Both the position numbers and the translations under genes were made by a program. A stretch of 64,000 bases of DNA from Bacteroidota bacterium (GTDB taxonomy: Bacteria > Bacteroidota > Bacteroidia > Bacteroidales > GCA-2748055): NCBI GenBank assembly GCA_024640885.1, contig JAHEEC010000002.1, positions 1 to 64,000 on the forward strand, in the 5' to 3' direction. The notes below the pieces were generated by a model. That model was not told the DNA's origin and did no database searches. It was given only the letters and a program-made list of their open reading frames with translations. Positions 1-9,413 of the stretch are shown one piece after another (position 1 is the stretch's first letter; the number at the start of each line of letters is the position of its first letter).

Positions 1-1080
1 GGTGTGACACTCCATGCAGGCGGTGGAAAACCCGGCGGCAAGATGGCCGGGGTTGGTGGTGCCATTGTAGTCGGGCTGATGGCAGGCGACACATTCGGTG
101 GGCACATTCGAGTAGTCATTGATATCGTGACATTCATTGCAGTCAAACACCGCATGGCCCTGGGTCAGGGGAAAACCCGAATGTTCAAAAATGGCCGGTT
201 TCCATCCCGGCATGGTGGTATGACACTCCATGCACACATTGGAAATATTGGCGGCCAGGTGATCGGGATTGGTGGTTGCATCGTATTCGGGCTGGTGGCA
301 GGAGAAGCAATCCTGCGAGACATTTGAATAATTCGTCTCATCATGACAAAGATTGCAGTCATTGACTGCGTGTCCAAAGGTAAGGGGAAACTCCACATGG
401 TCAAATTGCGCCGGCTTCCATCCCGGCATGGTGGTATGGCACTCCATGCATACATTGGAAATACCGGCGGCCAGGTGATTGGGATTGGTGGTCACATCGT
501 AATCAGGCTGGTGGCAGGAGAAACATTCAGGAGAAACATATGAATAATTAGAGGCATCGTGGCAAAGGTTGCAGTCGTTGACTGCGTGCCCAAACGTCAG
601 GGGAAACTCCACATGGTCAAATTGCGCTGGCTTCCATCCCGGCATAGTGGTATGGCATTCCATGCATTCGGTGGAAATATCGGCAACGGTGTGATTGGGA
701 TTTGTGGTTGCATTGTAGTCCGTCAAATGGCACGAGAGGCACTCTGTGGAAATATTGGAATAATCATTCAGATCATGGCATTGATTGCAATTATTGATTG
801 CATGGCCCTGTGTGAGCGAGAAGAAGGAGTGATCAAACCGGGCCGGTTTCCATCCGGGCAGGGTCGTATGGCACTCCATACAATCTGTGGAAAGGTCAGC
901 GGTCAAATGACCGGGATTGGCAGTCGCATTGTAATCTGCCTGGTGGCAGGAATAGCACTCCGCGGAGGTCTCGGTATAATCTGTTCCAGTATGGCATTTG
1001 TTGCAATCAAAGATGGCATGACCCTGGGTAAGGGGAAAAAAGGAGTGGTTATACCCGGTTCCACCCCAGGTAAAAGCGTT
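1..1080 (-). repeat. Tandem 216-bp (72-aa) coding repeats, each carrying three CXXCH heme motifs
   Basis: 'ttccatcccggcatggtggtatg(g/a)cactccatgca' and variants recur near 197, 413, 629 and 845 (period 216); the window start matches position 217 in phase. Protein unit approx. CMECHTTMPGWKPAxFDHxxFPLTxGHAVxDCNxCHDxxxYSxVSxxCxSCHQPDYxxTTNPNHxAAxIS. Confidence 0.9.
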
Positions 1081-1632
1081 CATGGAATGGCAGTCCAGGC
1101 ACTGGGTTGAGAAGTTCCCCAGCAAATGATTGGGATTGGCGGCTGCCTGGTAATCCTGAAGGTGGCAGTCCACACACTCCACTCCGAGCGGTTCAAAACG
1201 GAGCCGGGATGATGAAGGGTGGCAGTCCAGGCAACCAGCCGTCAAGTGAGGCCCCTGGAGCGGGAAACGGCTTTGCCTGTGCAGATCCGTTACATCCTCA
1301 ACAATCCATGATCTCGGGGTATGGCACCGGGCACAATCCATACCTAAGGTCTGCTGGTGCATATCTGTATGGCAGGAGAAGCAATCTGTACCTGCATCGG
1401 AAAAGACCAGGGTGGGGTGACACAATTTGCAATTGATTGAGTTGTGCTGTCCCTCCAGGGGAAGTAGAGTGGAGTTGTGATCGAAGGAATAGATCTCCCG
1501 GTCCAGTTCCCATCCGTTGGGACTGTGGCAAACGTTGCAGGCAATTTTAAAATCCCCCCCGTGGGGAGAATCCTGAATACGGCCGGCCAGTGCCAGGATC
1601 AGAACTGGAAAAGCTAATGACAGGACTCGCAT
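1..1632 (-). CDS. Multiheme c-type cytochrome, 3'-partial (runs off the left edge of the window)
   Basis: Not in the ORF track because no stop lies in the window. The reverse complement from the ATG at 1632 reads MRVLSLAFPVLILALAGRIQDSPHGGDFKIACNVCHSPNGWELDREIYSFDHNSTLLPLEGQHNSINCKLCH... and stays open to base 1, with about 22 CXXCH motifs. Start overlaps the stop of the upstream gene (1614-1632). Confidence 0.9.
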   Translation of the reverse strand, partial: MRVLSLAFPVLILALAGRIQDSPHGGDFKIACNVCHSPNGWELDREIYSFDHNSTLLPLEGQHNSINCKLCHPTLVFSDAGTDCFSCHTDMHQQTLGMDCARCHTPRSWIVEDVTDLHRQSRFPLQGPHLTAGCLDCHPSSSRLRFEPLGVECVDCHLQDYQAAANPNHLLGNFSTQCLDCHSMNAFTWGGTGYNHSFFPLTQGHAIFDCNKCHTGTDYTETSAECYSCHQADYNATANPGHLTADLSTDCMECHTTLPGWKPARFDHSFFSLTQGHAINNCNQCHDLNDYSNISTECLSCHLTDYNATTNPNHTVADISTECMECHTTMPGWKPAQFDHVEFPLTFGHAVNDCNLCHDASNYSYVSPECFSCHQPDYDVTTNPNHLAAGISNVCMECHTTMPGWKPAQFDHVEFPLTFGHAVNDCNLCHDETNYSNVSQDCFSCHQPEYDATTNPDHLAANISNVCMECHTTMPGWKPAIFEHSGFPLTQGHAVFDCNECHDINDYSNVPTECVACHQPDYNGTTNPGHLAAGFSTACMECHT

Positions 1633-3218
1633 TTGACACTTTTTAGTTTATACTGAATGCTTGTGACCTGCGCTATGACCTGCGGTTTATGGCATTTTGC
1701 ACAGGCTACATCCTTGTGCTTTCCATCAAGAGGGAATTTGGTTTGATTGTGATCAAACAATCCTGCCTTCCAGTTGAAATAATCATGGCACTTTGCGCAC
1801 CTGGTACCGGAGCCCTCATTAAATTGATCCTGATGTACATCTTTGTGGCATTCCGTACAGTTGGAAGATAGCCGGGAAAACCGCTGTACCGTCTCTCCCT
1901 GCTCATCCGATTTAAAATGGCAGGACCTGCAGGACTGCCGGAGATGGGCCCCTTCCAGGGCGTAGCCTGTTTTGGTGTGATCGAATTCAATGTCATTCCA
2001 CCTGCTGCTTTTATGGCAATTGAGACAGGTAGTCTCAGGGTCATATTTTTTGTCAAGGACAGACTCGTGGACATTCTTATGGCAATCGTTGCATTTTTGC
2101 CCGATCTCCCTGAAACTCCACCTGTCATTTTTTTTGTGGCATTCAAAACAGGGTGTCGCCAGGTGTGCACCGGTCAAGACGAAAGGACTTTCATTGTGCC
2201 GTTCGATGGTGAAGTTTGAACGGTCAAAGCCAAGGATTGAATGGCATTCGGAGCAGTCAGGGGATTTGTCCTGGACCACGAACTCCCGGCGATGGTAGTC
2301 CGCATGGCAATTGGTGCAACGGCCAAAATAGAGTTTTTTGGTATAACCAGTTTTGTGGCAGCTTGCACATTTTACATCCTGGTGTTTCCCTTCAAGCGGA
2401 TAGCGGGTGAGTGAGTGGTTGAAAGTCGACATTCCCTTGACCTGGTGAAAGGATACCTCCGAGTGGCATTTGGTGCAGTTCTGTCCGAATTTATTCTCAT
2501 GGACATCCCTGTGGCAATCGGTGCATTTTCCGGAAGCGATCCCTTTGAATTGCCGAATCTCTTTTCCATTGCGCTCGGCTATTTTGTGGCATTTCGCGCA
2601 ATCCACTTCTGCATGTTTTCCAATTAATTTGAACCCAGCCCTGTTGTGATCGAATTTTGGTGCAGGTTTGAATGCATTAAAGTCATGACATGATGCACAA
2701 TCGGTCGCGAGGGTCCCCTGGTGGTAATCGGTATGGCATGAAAGGCATTTCTGGTCCAGGCCCAGGTAGGTGGAGGTTTTTTTCTTGATTTCCTGATCGG
2801 TGATGAACTCATTCTTATGGCATTTGCTGCAGTTTATGGTGGAATGCGCCCCGTGCAGGTCGTAACCTGAGAGGGAATGATCAAATTGATCCGTATCGAA
2901 GCGGATCATTTGAAAATTCTTGCCATGGTGATCACTGTGGCATGCGATACACTCTTTCCCCGCCACTTCCGAAGAGGAATGATACCCCCTTTTTTCAGAA
3001 ATCCTGACCCCGATTTCCAGGTGACATTCCAGACACTTTTCGCTGGAAACTTTTTCCCCCAGGATATGGCATTTGGTGCAATTTGAGAGGCCGGCCAGGT
3101 GGGCATGGGGCTGGGAGAGATCTCCCGGTGAAATCTGTCCAATGAGTTTCAATGCAAAGATTAAGAGCACCAGGCTGACCCCGGTCGCACGTGCATATTT
3201 CTGAACAGAGGGATTCAT
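1614..3218 (-). CDS. Multiheme c-type cytochrome with 20 CXXCH motifs
   Basis: 534-aa ORF; 20 CXXCH counted; repeated FDHxxxxxxLxGxHxxxxCxxCH blocks; N-terminal hydrophobic signal/anchor; ends directly in CESCH-stop. Confidence 0.93.
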   Translation of the reverse strand: MNPSVQKYARATGVSLVLLIFALKLIGQISPGDLSQPHAHLAGLSNCTKCHILGEKVSSEKCLECHLEIGVRISEKRGYHSSSEVAGKECIACHSDHHGKNFQMIRFDTDQFDHSLSGYDLHGAHSTINCSKCHKNEFITDQEIKKKTSTYLGLDQKCLSCHTDYHQGTLATDCASCHDFNAFKPAPKFDHNRAGFKLIGKHAEVDCAKCHKIAERNGKEIRQFKGIASGKCTDCHRDVHENKFGQNCTKCHSEVSFHQVKGMSTFNHSLTRYPLEGKHQDVKCASCHKTGYTKKLYFGRCTNCHADYHRREFVVQDKSPDCSECHSILGFDRSNFTIERHNESPFVLTGAHLATPCFECHKKNDRWSFREIGQKCNDCHKNVHESVLDKKYDPETTCLNCHKSSRWNDIEFDHTKTGYALEGAHLRQSCRSCHFKSDEQGETVQRFSRLSSNCTECHKDVHQDQFNEGSGTRCAKCHDYFNWKAGLFDHNQTKFPLDGKHKDVACAKCHKPQVIAQVTSIQYKLKSVKCESCH

Positions 3219-3228
3219 GGATGTCTAA

Positions 3229-4566
3229 TCAGTTATGCTTTAGCACTGCCTCTCCAAATTTCTTGGTGATTTGTATGCCGATTTTGTCCAAAAATTGCGT
3301 GGGCAATTCCCCTCCGGCAAATATGTAAATCCGGTCGTTCTTCAGAGTGGTTTTCTGCCTATCGCCACTTTCACTGGATATGGCCACTTCATACCGGTCG
3401 ATGATCTCCACATTCGTGTTGAACATCACATTGATTTTACCCTGATCCATGGCATTCTTTATATGTTCACCATTTTTAGGTTTAATCCGCTGGAATGCTT
3501 CTTTGCGATAAGAGAGTGTGACATTGTTTTGATCAGCAAGCAAGAGCGCAGCTTCCACAGCCGAGTCCCCTCCACCTACAACCACAATGTTTTCATTCTT
3601 GATGTGCTCGGGTTCAAGCAACCTGTAAGCCACTTTCTCCATGGATTCTCCCGGGACATTCAGTTTTCTTGGCGTTCCACGGCGACCGATGGCCAGCAAT
3701 ACGTGTTTGGTCAGGTATTCCTCCCCACCTAAAGTTACCACTTTATGAACATCATTTACGAAAGATATGGACTCAACTTTTGAATTTTCCCTGACCACAA
3801 TACCGTTTTTGTCAAGCACCCCGTTCCACAGGTTGAGTAACTCGGTTTTGCTTGTTTCATACAGTTTCACCTTGCCATGGAGCGGCAGGTCCATGGGTGA
3901 GGTCATGACGACTTTTTTCCTGGGGAAGGTGAAGACAGTTCCCCCCAGGGTATCCTGTTCAAGTGTCAGGCATTTAAGCCCATGTTTTTTTGCAGCAAGT
4001 GAGGCTGATATTCCTGCGGGCCCCGCTCCAATTACGATGAGATCGAAGGGAGCCTTGTGATTTCTGTCAATGGTTTTAGCAATATGATCCACCGCCTGCC
4101 GTCCCTGCTCCACGGCATTCTTGATCAAACCCATGCCGCCCAGCTCTCCGGCAATGGATATCCCTGGAACATTTGTTTCAAAATGTTGATTGACATGGGG
4201 TAAATCCACCCCTCTTTTTTCTGTGCCGATGCAGAGTGAGATGGCCTGGGTGGGGCATGCATGAAAGCAGGCTCCATGACCAATACACTGTGAAGTATTG
4301 ATTGTGGTGGCCTTCCCGTTCAAGATGCCCAGAATATCTTTTTCCGGACACGCAATGATGCAGGCACCGGTCATGATGCAGCTATTGGGATCTACTACGG
4401 GATGCAGGGAGACCGGTTCGTGGATTCCGGCTTTTTTTGCATCCACAATTTTTGCTGCCACCTTGCGCGATCCCCTCTTCAGCTTTAACAGGTAAATCAT
4501 CACCACGATGAGGCAAAGCAGGAAGACTGAGCCATACACAACCAGGTTTTCGATCTGTGTCTCCAT
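3229..4566 (-). CDS. Membrane-anchored ferredoxin-domain/FAD-NAD(P) oxidoreductase (thioredoxin-reductase-like fold)
   Basis: N-terminal TM segment; two ferredoxin-like motifs (CIMTGACIIACP, CIGHGACFHACP); FAD motif DLIVIGAGPAGISAS and second dinucleotide motif VVVGGGDSAVEAA. Confidence 0.85.
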   Translation of the reverse strand: METQIENLVVYGSVFLLCLIVVMIYLLKLKRGSRKVAAKIVDAKKAGIHEPVSLHPVVDPNSCIMTGACIIACPEKDILGILNGKATTINTSQCIGHGACFHACPTQAISLCIGTEKRGVDLPHVNQHFETNVPGISIAGELGGMGLIKNAVEQGRQAVDHIAKTIDRNHKAPFDLIVIGAGPAGISASLAAKKHGLKCLTLEQDTLGGTVFTFPRKKVVMTSPMDLPLHGKVKLYETSKTELLNLWNGVLDKNGIVVRENSKVESISFVNDVHKVVTLGGEEYLTKHVLLAIGRRGTPRKLNVPGESMEKVAYRLLEPEHIKNENIVVVGGGDSAVEAALLLADQNNVTLSYRKEAFQRIKPKNGEHIKNAMDQGKINVMFNTNVEIIDRYEVAISSESGDRQKTTLKNDRIYIFAGGELPTQFLDKIGIQITKKFGEAVLKHN

Positions 4567-4697
4567 AGTCTATCTAATCTTAATGGTAGGATCAATAGAA
4601 ATCATTGGCAATGAAATTTAATAATATTAATTCGCAAGAATGTTGAAGGGATGACTGATTGCATGCTTCAGCGAGGGAACTGATTGGCACATGCGGA

Positions 4698-4727
4698 TTT
4701 GATTTGTTGTTTAAACGCCTTATCAAA
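4698..4727. promoter_or_regulatory. Symmetric dyad TTTGAT-N5-GTTTAAAC-N5-ATCAAA, candidate operator
   Basis: Perfectly centred arms and core in the 264-bp gap upstream of the 3229..4566 gene. Confidence 0.35.
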
Positions 4728-4830
4728 GACGGTTATTGTACGTTTAAATACCCTCAAAGTTGCCGGAATACCCTATTTAAAATTAGTACAAATTGAGCTG
4801 TAATCCTCCTGGGTTGCGCTCCCCGTTAGA

Positions 4831-5652
4831 TCAGAAAACCCACCTGTAGCCGAACACAATAGATACCGCCACATGAATGACCATGATAATCAGCATAATA
4901 AGTGCAAATGGCAGGTGCGCCACATGCCAGTATCTGAACAGGTTTTGCATGGTCTCCAGCCTTTCGATCCTGCGGTTCATTGATATTTCATTCTTTACCA
5001 GCGAAAGTACCTGTGACCGCTGTAATCGTGAGAGTTGGTTCTCCTTTAAAGCTTTTTTGATTCGCTTAATGGCTGTTCGATTGTTCCTGCTTCCCATGGT
5101 CGATTGGACAATCACATCAAGGTTGTCCTTGTCAAGGTTATATTTGGTGACAAGTACATCCCTGATATCTGTTTTCATTCCTCTGATCTCATTCAGGCTC
5201 AGCGCCCGGCCTTCGATGGTCCTCGGGATCTGGATATAAATGAACCTGCCAATCACCCCGCTGAGGACCACGGCCAACATGCTCCAGAAACTGATGGCAA
5301 CCACTCCTCCAATTTTAAAAGAAGTATGAAAAACCACCAGCATGGGACCCAGGGTGCAAAGGAAAATATGGAACTCCAGCCAGTGTTTCAATTTCCCCAT
5401 CCGTCCCAGCGATCTGGACCTTTTACGCAACATATATATTGATACGCCGGACACCATCAGAAATGACCCGAGTATTCCCATTCCATGCCCCAGCAGACCA
5501 TTTGGTTTGAGCAACTCATGATTGGGGTGATAGAATCTCTCTTCCAGGCTGGTATTGTAATAGGAGTATCCACTGTATACGATGGCCACAGTCGCTGCGA
5601 TCAGTATAAATATCATTGAACCGATATATAATTTGTGGATGGATGGTTTCAT
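4831..5652 (-). CDS. Membrane b-type cytochrome-like protein
   Basis: Multiple TM helices with candidate heme-ligand His residues (KHWLEFHIFLCTLGPMLVVFHTSF; HVAHLPFALIMLIIMVIHVAVS); located in the cytochrome gene cluster. Confidence 0.6.
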   Translation of the reverse strand: MKPSIHKLYIGSMIFILIAATVAIVYSGYSYYNTSLEERFYHPNHELLKPNGLLGHGMGILGSFLMVSGVSIYMLRKRSRSLGRMGKLKHWLEFHIFLCTLGPMLVVFHTSFKIGGVVAISFWSMLAVVLSGVIGRFIYIQIPRTIEGRALSLNEIRGMKTDIRDVLVTKYNLDKDNLDVIVQSTMGSRNNRTAIKRIKKALKENQLSRLQRSQVLSLVKNEISMNRRIERLETMQNLFRYWHVAHLPFALIMLIIMVIHVAVSIVFGYRWVF

Positions 5653-5760
5653 ATCTGTAAAGAGATTACTTAAAATATAATGCCAAATTTAATATGATCG
5701 GAGCAAAGGTATCTTACTGGATACCAATTTGTATGAACAATCCGGAAAAAGCTGGGGAGC

Positions 5761-7431
5761 TTATGTTGAATCGTGATCTTCCTTTTTACTCTTCAGGCGT
5801 CGGGTATAAAAAACCGAGATCCCGAGGGAGATCACGGCAATGAACATCAGGGCCACGATCCTGTATCCAAGGCTGATATTCTTCAGGTCAATGATGAAGA
5901 GGTACAGCACAGTGGCAATCATGGTCATGATGGCCAGCCATCGGTATTTTATGTTATGGATCAATACACTGAGCACGAAGAATAGAAGTGCGGCAAGGGT
6001 CCAGGACAGGGTTACAAAATGAGGTGGCACGGCCCGCTGAAGGCTGTAAAGGACCATGACAGAACCAATGAAAAGATAGATGTTTCTGATCCATTCAGTC
6101 TTGATCTCCAGTCGCTTCTTCTTCCAGTTCATAATCCTGGCGGTTATAAGTGCAACCAGCGCAAAGGAGAAATTGATGGAGGCCATTGAATCGCCCACGA
6201 CCAAATATGCGATCAGCAGGCTGACGAATAATATGGTGTTCATGATCACGATGAAGCGGGACCGGAACCACAGTGCCATTGAAACCACCAGGAGGCTCTG
6301 GACAGACAACAGGAAGAAGGCAAGGGGGAATTTATAGATCCCTGCAATGGCAATACTCAGGGCCACAAAACTGTAAATGGCATAGAGTGATGCGATTGAT
6401 CGCCATGTACCACGCCACTGCAGGAAAATGGAATAGCCCATGCAGAATGCAGCAATCAGGCCAAAATAAATATAATAGTTATGCGTAAAAAATGCCATGA
6501 CAGCCAGCCCCAGGATGAATGAGAAGCCGAGTCCGTTCAACACAATAGAGGCATTCAAAAAGCGTTCCCTGGTCCCATCTGACTTGGGAAACAAGGCCAG
6601 GGAAGAATATAACAAAGCACAGATAAAGAGATAAATGTGCCCATAATGATGCGCAGAAATAATCTTGAATGTTCCGGTCACAATGGGATCACCTGCGATC
6701 CAGATCAGGAACGTGAAATATACCAGGCCAATGGATATAATCAACCCGGTCCACCAGTTGTTCCTGGATGCAAAAAATATAGCGGTCAATGCAACTCCAA
6801 CCATTGGCAAAAGCATGAGGCTGGTGGAGTTGCTCGCAATGGCGGTGATCACAGCCATGATCCAGACGATCACCACATGAACCTGGGATTTGTTCCTGAA
6901 TGCCAGGTAAATAAGGACTATGAGTACCAGGAGTACCACTCCCTCTCCGACCAGGTGGTTTTCAATGATCCTGCTTCCGGGAAGTACGTGGATCCGCATG
7001 GCGGTGATGAAGAGCAGAATATGCCCGTTATAGTTAAATAGCCGGGACATATAGGGGAATGATTTTCTGGAGTAATATCCAGCTGCATATACACCTGCAA
7101 TTGAAGCCAGCCCGAAGATTACAGATGTGACCTGATGACCACCTTTGTGAAGGAGCTGGGTCAGGTACATGATCCCGAACAGCAGGACGATGTTGCCTAG
7201 CCACGCCATACCATATTCCCCTATGCGGGATTCAATGGATTCATTTTCCCCGGATGGCTGTTGTGCGGGAGCCACATCCCGGGGTCCGGCAGATCTGGAA
7301 GTGATGATCCTTGGACCTGTCGCGGCAGGGGCCCTGTGCTCCTCAAGCAGGATCAGTCTTCTCTCAAGCTCCTCTACGCGTTTTTGGAGTTGTTCAAGAT
7401 CCGAAGGTTGACTTCCCGGTTGATCTGCCAT
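5761..7431 (-). CDS. Polytopic membrane protein, DUF2339-like
   Basis: 556 aa; N-terminal coiled coil (LEQLQKRVEELERRL), then ESRIGEYGMAWLGNIVLLFGIMYL and many TM helices. Confidence 0.6.
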   Translation of the reverse strand: MADQPGSQPSDLEQLQKRVEELERRLILLEEHRAPAATGPRIITSRSAGPRDVAPAQQPSGENESIESRIGEYGMAWLGNIVLLFGIMYLTQLLHKGGHQVTSVIFGLASIAGVYAAGYYSRKSFPYMSRLFNYNGHILLFITAMRIHVLPGSRIIENHLVGEGVVLLVLIVLIYLAFRNKSQVHVVIVWIMAVITAIASNSTSLMLLPMVGVALTAIFFASRNNWWTGLIISIGLVYFTFLIWIAGDPIVTGTFKIISAHHYGHIYLFICALLYSSLALFPKSDGTRERFLNASIVLNGLGFSFILGLAVMAFFTHNYYIYFGLIAAFCMGYSIFLQWRGTWRSIASLYAIYSFVALSIAIAGIYKFPLAFFLLSVQSLLVVSMALWFRSRFIVIMNTILFVSLLIAYLVVGDSMASINFSFALVALITARIMNWKKKRLEIKTEWIRNIYLFIGSVMVLYSLQRAVPPHFVTLSWTLAALLFFVLSVLIHNIKYRWLAIMTMIATVLYLFIIDLKNISLGYRIVALMFIAVISLGISVFYTRRLKSKKEDHDST

Positions 7432-7447
7432 GACATATGAATTTGGT

Positions 7448-8644
7448 TCACACTTCTTCTACCTTTTTCCATGGAGGCATCAGCCAGAGGAAAAATGTGA
7501 GCAATGCAAATGGAAGCAATAACCAGATGATGGCCATGAATAGCCCTTCGGTACCCACAAGTCCAAGTTTGAAGTCGGTGAACCCGTGAAAACTCTTGGA
7601 AAAAAGCTGCCCGCCAATAACCACGTTCCACCTCATGAAAAAGATACCCGTAAGTACCATCAGACCCGCAGCAAGATAGATGGTCTTTCTGACCTGTTCC
7701 TTTACCCTGGAGGTCACCTGCAGGATCCCCAGTCCAACCATGGGCATGAGCATCCCCAGGATGATCTGAAAGCCAAACATGGTATAGATCAGTTTGCCGT
7801 TTACCAGCACGTGGAGTATATCGAAGGATTCTTCGGCTTCATAGATCCGGTGTACCTGATCCAGGGATTCCAGTGAGAAGTCGAGGATCAGCATATAAAA
7901 GAGGTACTTCCCGATGGTATCCAGGGCAGCCATATCGATCTTGACTTTTCGCAGGTAGGACACTGCCATGTAGATCACCATCACCAGGGCGATGCCCGAT
8001 ACCATGGCTGAGAAAAGGAAGATCACTGGCATGATCACAGTGGACCACCAGGGATTGGCCTTGATGGAACCAAAAATGAAGCCCACATATCCATGCAGTA
8101 GGAAAGCCGAGGGGATTCCCACCAGTGTAATGATATAGCCGATCCGGTCGTCCCACTTCAGCGCTTTTGGGGAAATATCGGTAACACCCAGGGTCAGCAT
8201 TTTATAGATCCTCCTCATGATCCCGGTCTTTTCCTGGGACCATATCACGAAATCACGCCGGTAATCGAACCAGATTTCCAACAGGAGGACCACCGCCAGG
8301 TACCAGAGATAGACAAAGCCAAAAATGGCCATGGCCGAGGCGCTGTTGGGGGTGATCAGGATTTCATAAAACCGCCCCGGTTTGCCAAGATGTGCAATCA
8401 GGGGCAGGGGGGCGCAGATCAGGAAGGCAAGGGCAGTGATCAGTGCAAGCTGGTAGGTGGGCCTGAGGACCTTTACCTTGAAGACCCTTTCCAGGGATGC
8501 CAGGATGAAAGCTCCTGCTACCAACCCGGTCAGATAAGGGTACAGTACCACGAGGACTCCCCATTGCAATTCCAGTTCATTGGGGTAGATGTAACCATCC
8601 ACCTTCGAGAGCATTTCAAATAGATGCTGATAGTGTTGTTCCAT
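7448..8644 (-). CDS. NrfD/PsrC-family polytopic membrane subunit
   Basis: 398-aa polytopic membrane protein; adjacent to the Tat-type Fe-S subunit as in NrfCD/PsrBC-type modules; overall NrfD-like pattern. Confidence 0.8.
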   Translation of the reverse strand: MEQHYQHLFEMLSKVDGYIYPNELELQWGVLVVLYPYLTGLVAGAFILASLERVFKVKVLRPTYQLALITALAFLICAPLPLIAHLGKPGRFYEILITPNSASAMAIFGFVYLWYLAVVLLLEIWFDYRRDFVIWSQEKTGIMRRIYKMLTLGVTDISPKALKWDDRIGYIITLVGIPSAFLLHGYVGFIFGSIKANPWWSTVIMPVIFLFSAMVSGIALVMVIYMAVSYLRKVKIDMAALDTIGKYLFYMLILDFSLESLDQVHRIYEAEESFDILHVLVNGKLIYTMFGFQIILGMLMPMVGLGILQVTSRVKEQVRKTIYLAAGLMVLTGIFFMRWNVVIGGQLFSKSFHGFTDFKLGLVGTEGLFMAIIWLLLPFALLTFFLWLMPPWKKVEEV

Positions 8645-8645
8645 A

Positions 8646-9413
8646 TTATCTGACTTCGGCGCGAAGCGCGTTGTAAAAAAGTTTGGACCCGGTATTCATA
8701 TTCGGTTTGAGTACCTGCCAGTTTTTATCCTTGAGAAATTTGACCAGTTCACTCTCCTTGTCATTCAGATCGCCGTAGATCCTTGCCTGAGTTGGACATA
8801 TCTCCATGCAGGCCGGGGCAAGGCCCTCTTTGATCCTGTGGTAACAGAGTGTACATTTATCAGCGGTCCTCTTTTCCGGATGGAGGTACCGGCAGCCATA
8901 GGGACAGGCCTGGACACAATAGGAGCATCCGATGCAGTAAGTCTCATCCACCAGTGCTACGCCATCCGGACTTTCAAAGGTAGCTCCCACCGGGCAGACC
9001 TGAGTGCAGGGTGATTTTGCACAATGGTTGCACATCTTGGGCACAAAAAAGGTCTTGAAGATATCCTCGTCGTCCACCGACTGTTTCAGGCCGTCTATGC
9101 CCCCGTTTGGAGATTCCACTTTGATGGTTCCGTCATTGAGGACCGTATACTGTTCCACCCAGGTTCGGAAGTAAAATGGTTCCTGTGGTACATTGTTCTC
9201 CACCTTGCACGCTTTGGCACACATTCCGCAGCCAATGCACTTGCTGATATCGATCCCTACGCCCCACCAGGGTCCGCCATCTTTCGGGGGATCTGTAGCA
9301 AAAACAAGGATATTAATAGGTTCTATTAAGGAAGAGATAGCCAGGGTTCCAGCCGCAGCTACCGATTTTCTGATGAAATTCCTCCGTGATGATGTTACTC
9401 TATTCCCGCCCAT
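8646..9413 (-). CDS. Tat-exported 4Fe-4S ferredoxin-type subunit (NrfC/HybA/DsrO-like)
   Basis: SSRRNFIRKSVAAAGTLAISSL Tat-like leader; CIGCGMCAKACKVEN, CNHCAKSPCTQVCPVGA, CIGCSYCVQACPYGCR, CTLCYHRIKEGLAPACMEICP. Confidence 0.9.
   Translation of the reverse strand: MGGNRVTSSRRNFIRKSVAAAGTLAISSLIEPINILVFATDPPKDGGPWWGVGIDISKCIGCGMCAKACKVENNVPQEPFYFRTWVEQYTVLNDGTIKVESPNGGIDGLKQSVDDEDIFKTFFVPKMCNHCAKSPCTQVCPVGATFESPDGVALVDETYCIGCSYCVQACPYGCRYLHPEKRTADKCTLCYHRIKEGLAPACMEICPTQARIYGDLNDKESELVKFLKDKNWQVLKPNMNTGSKLFYNALRAEVR

Noticed and set aside
4-1110. Plus-strand ORFs with repeating 'KGKGKLHMVKLRRLPSRHGGMALHA' (4..327, 343..543, 559..1110), resembling a novel repeat protein
   Set aside because: They are antisense readings of the CXXCH repeat cytochrome on the minus strand; the real frame has a signal peptide and many heme motifs.
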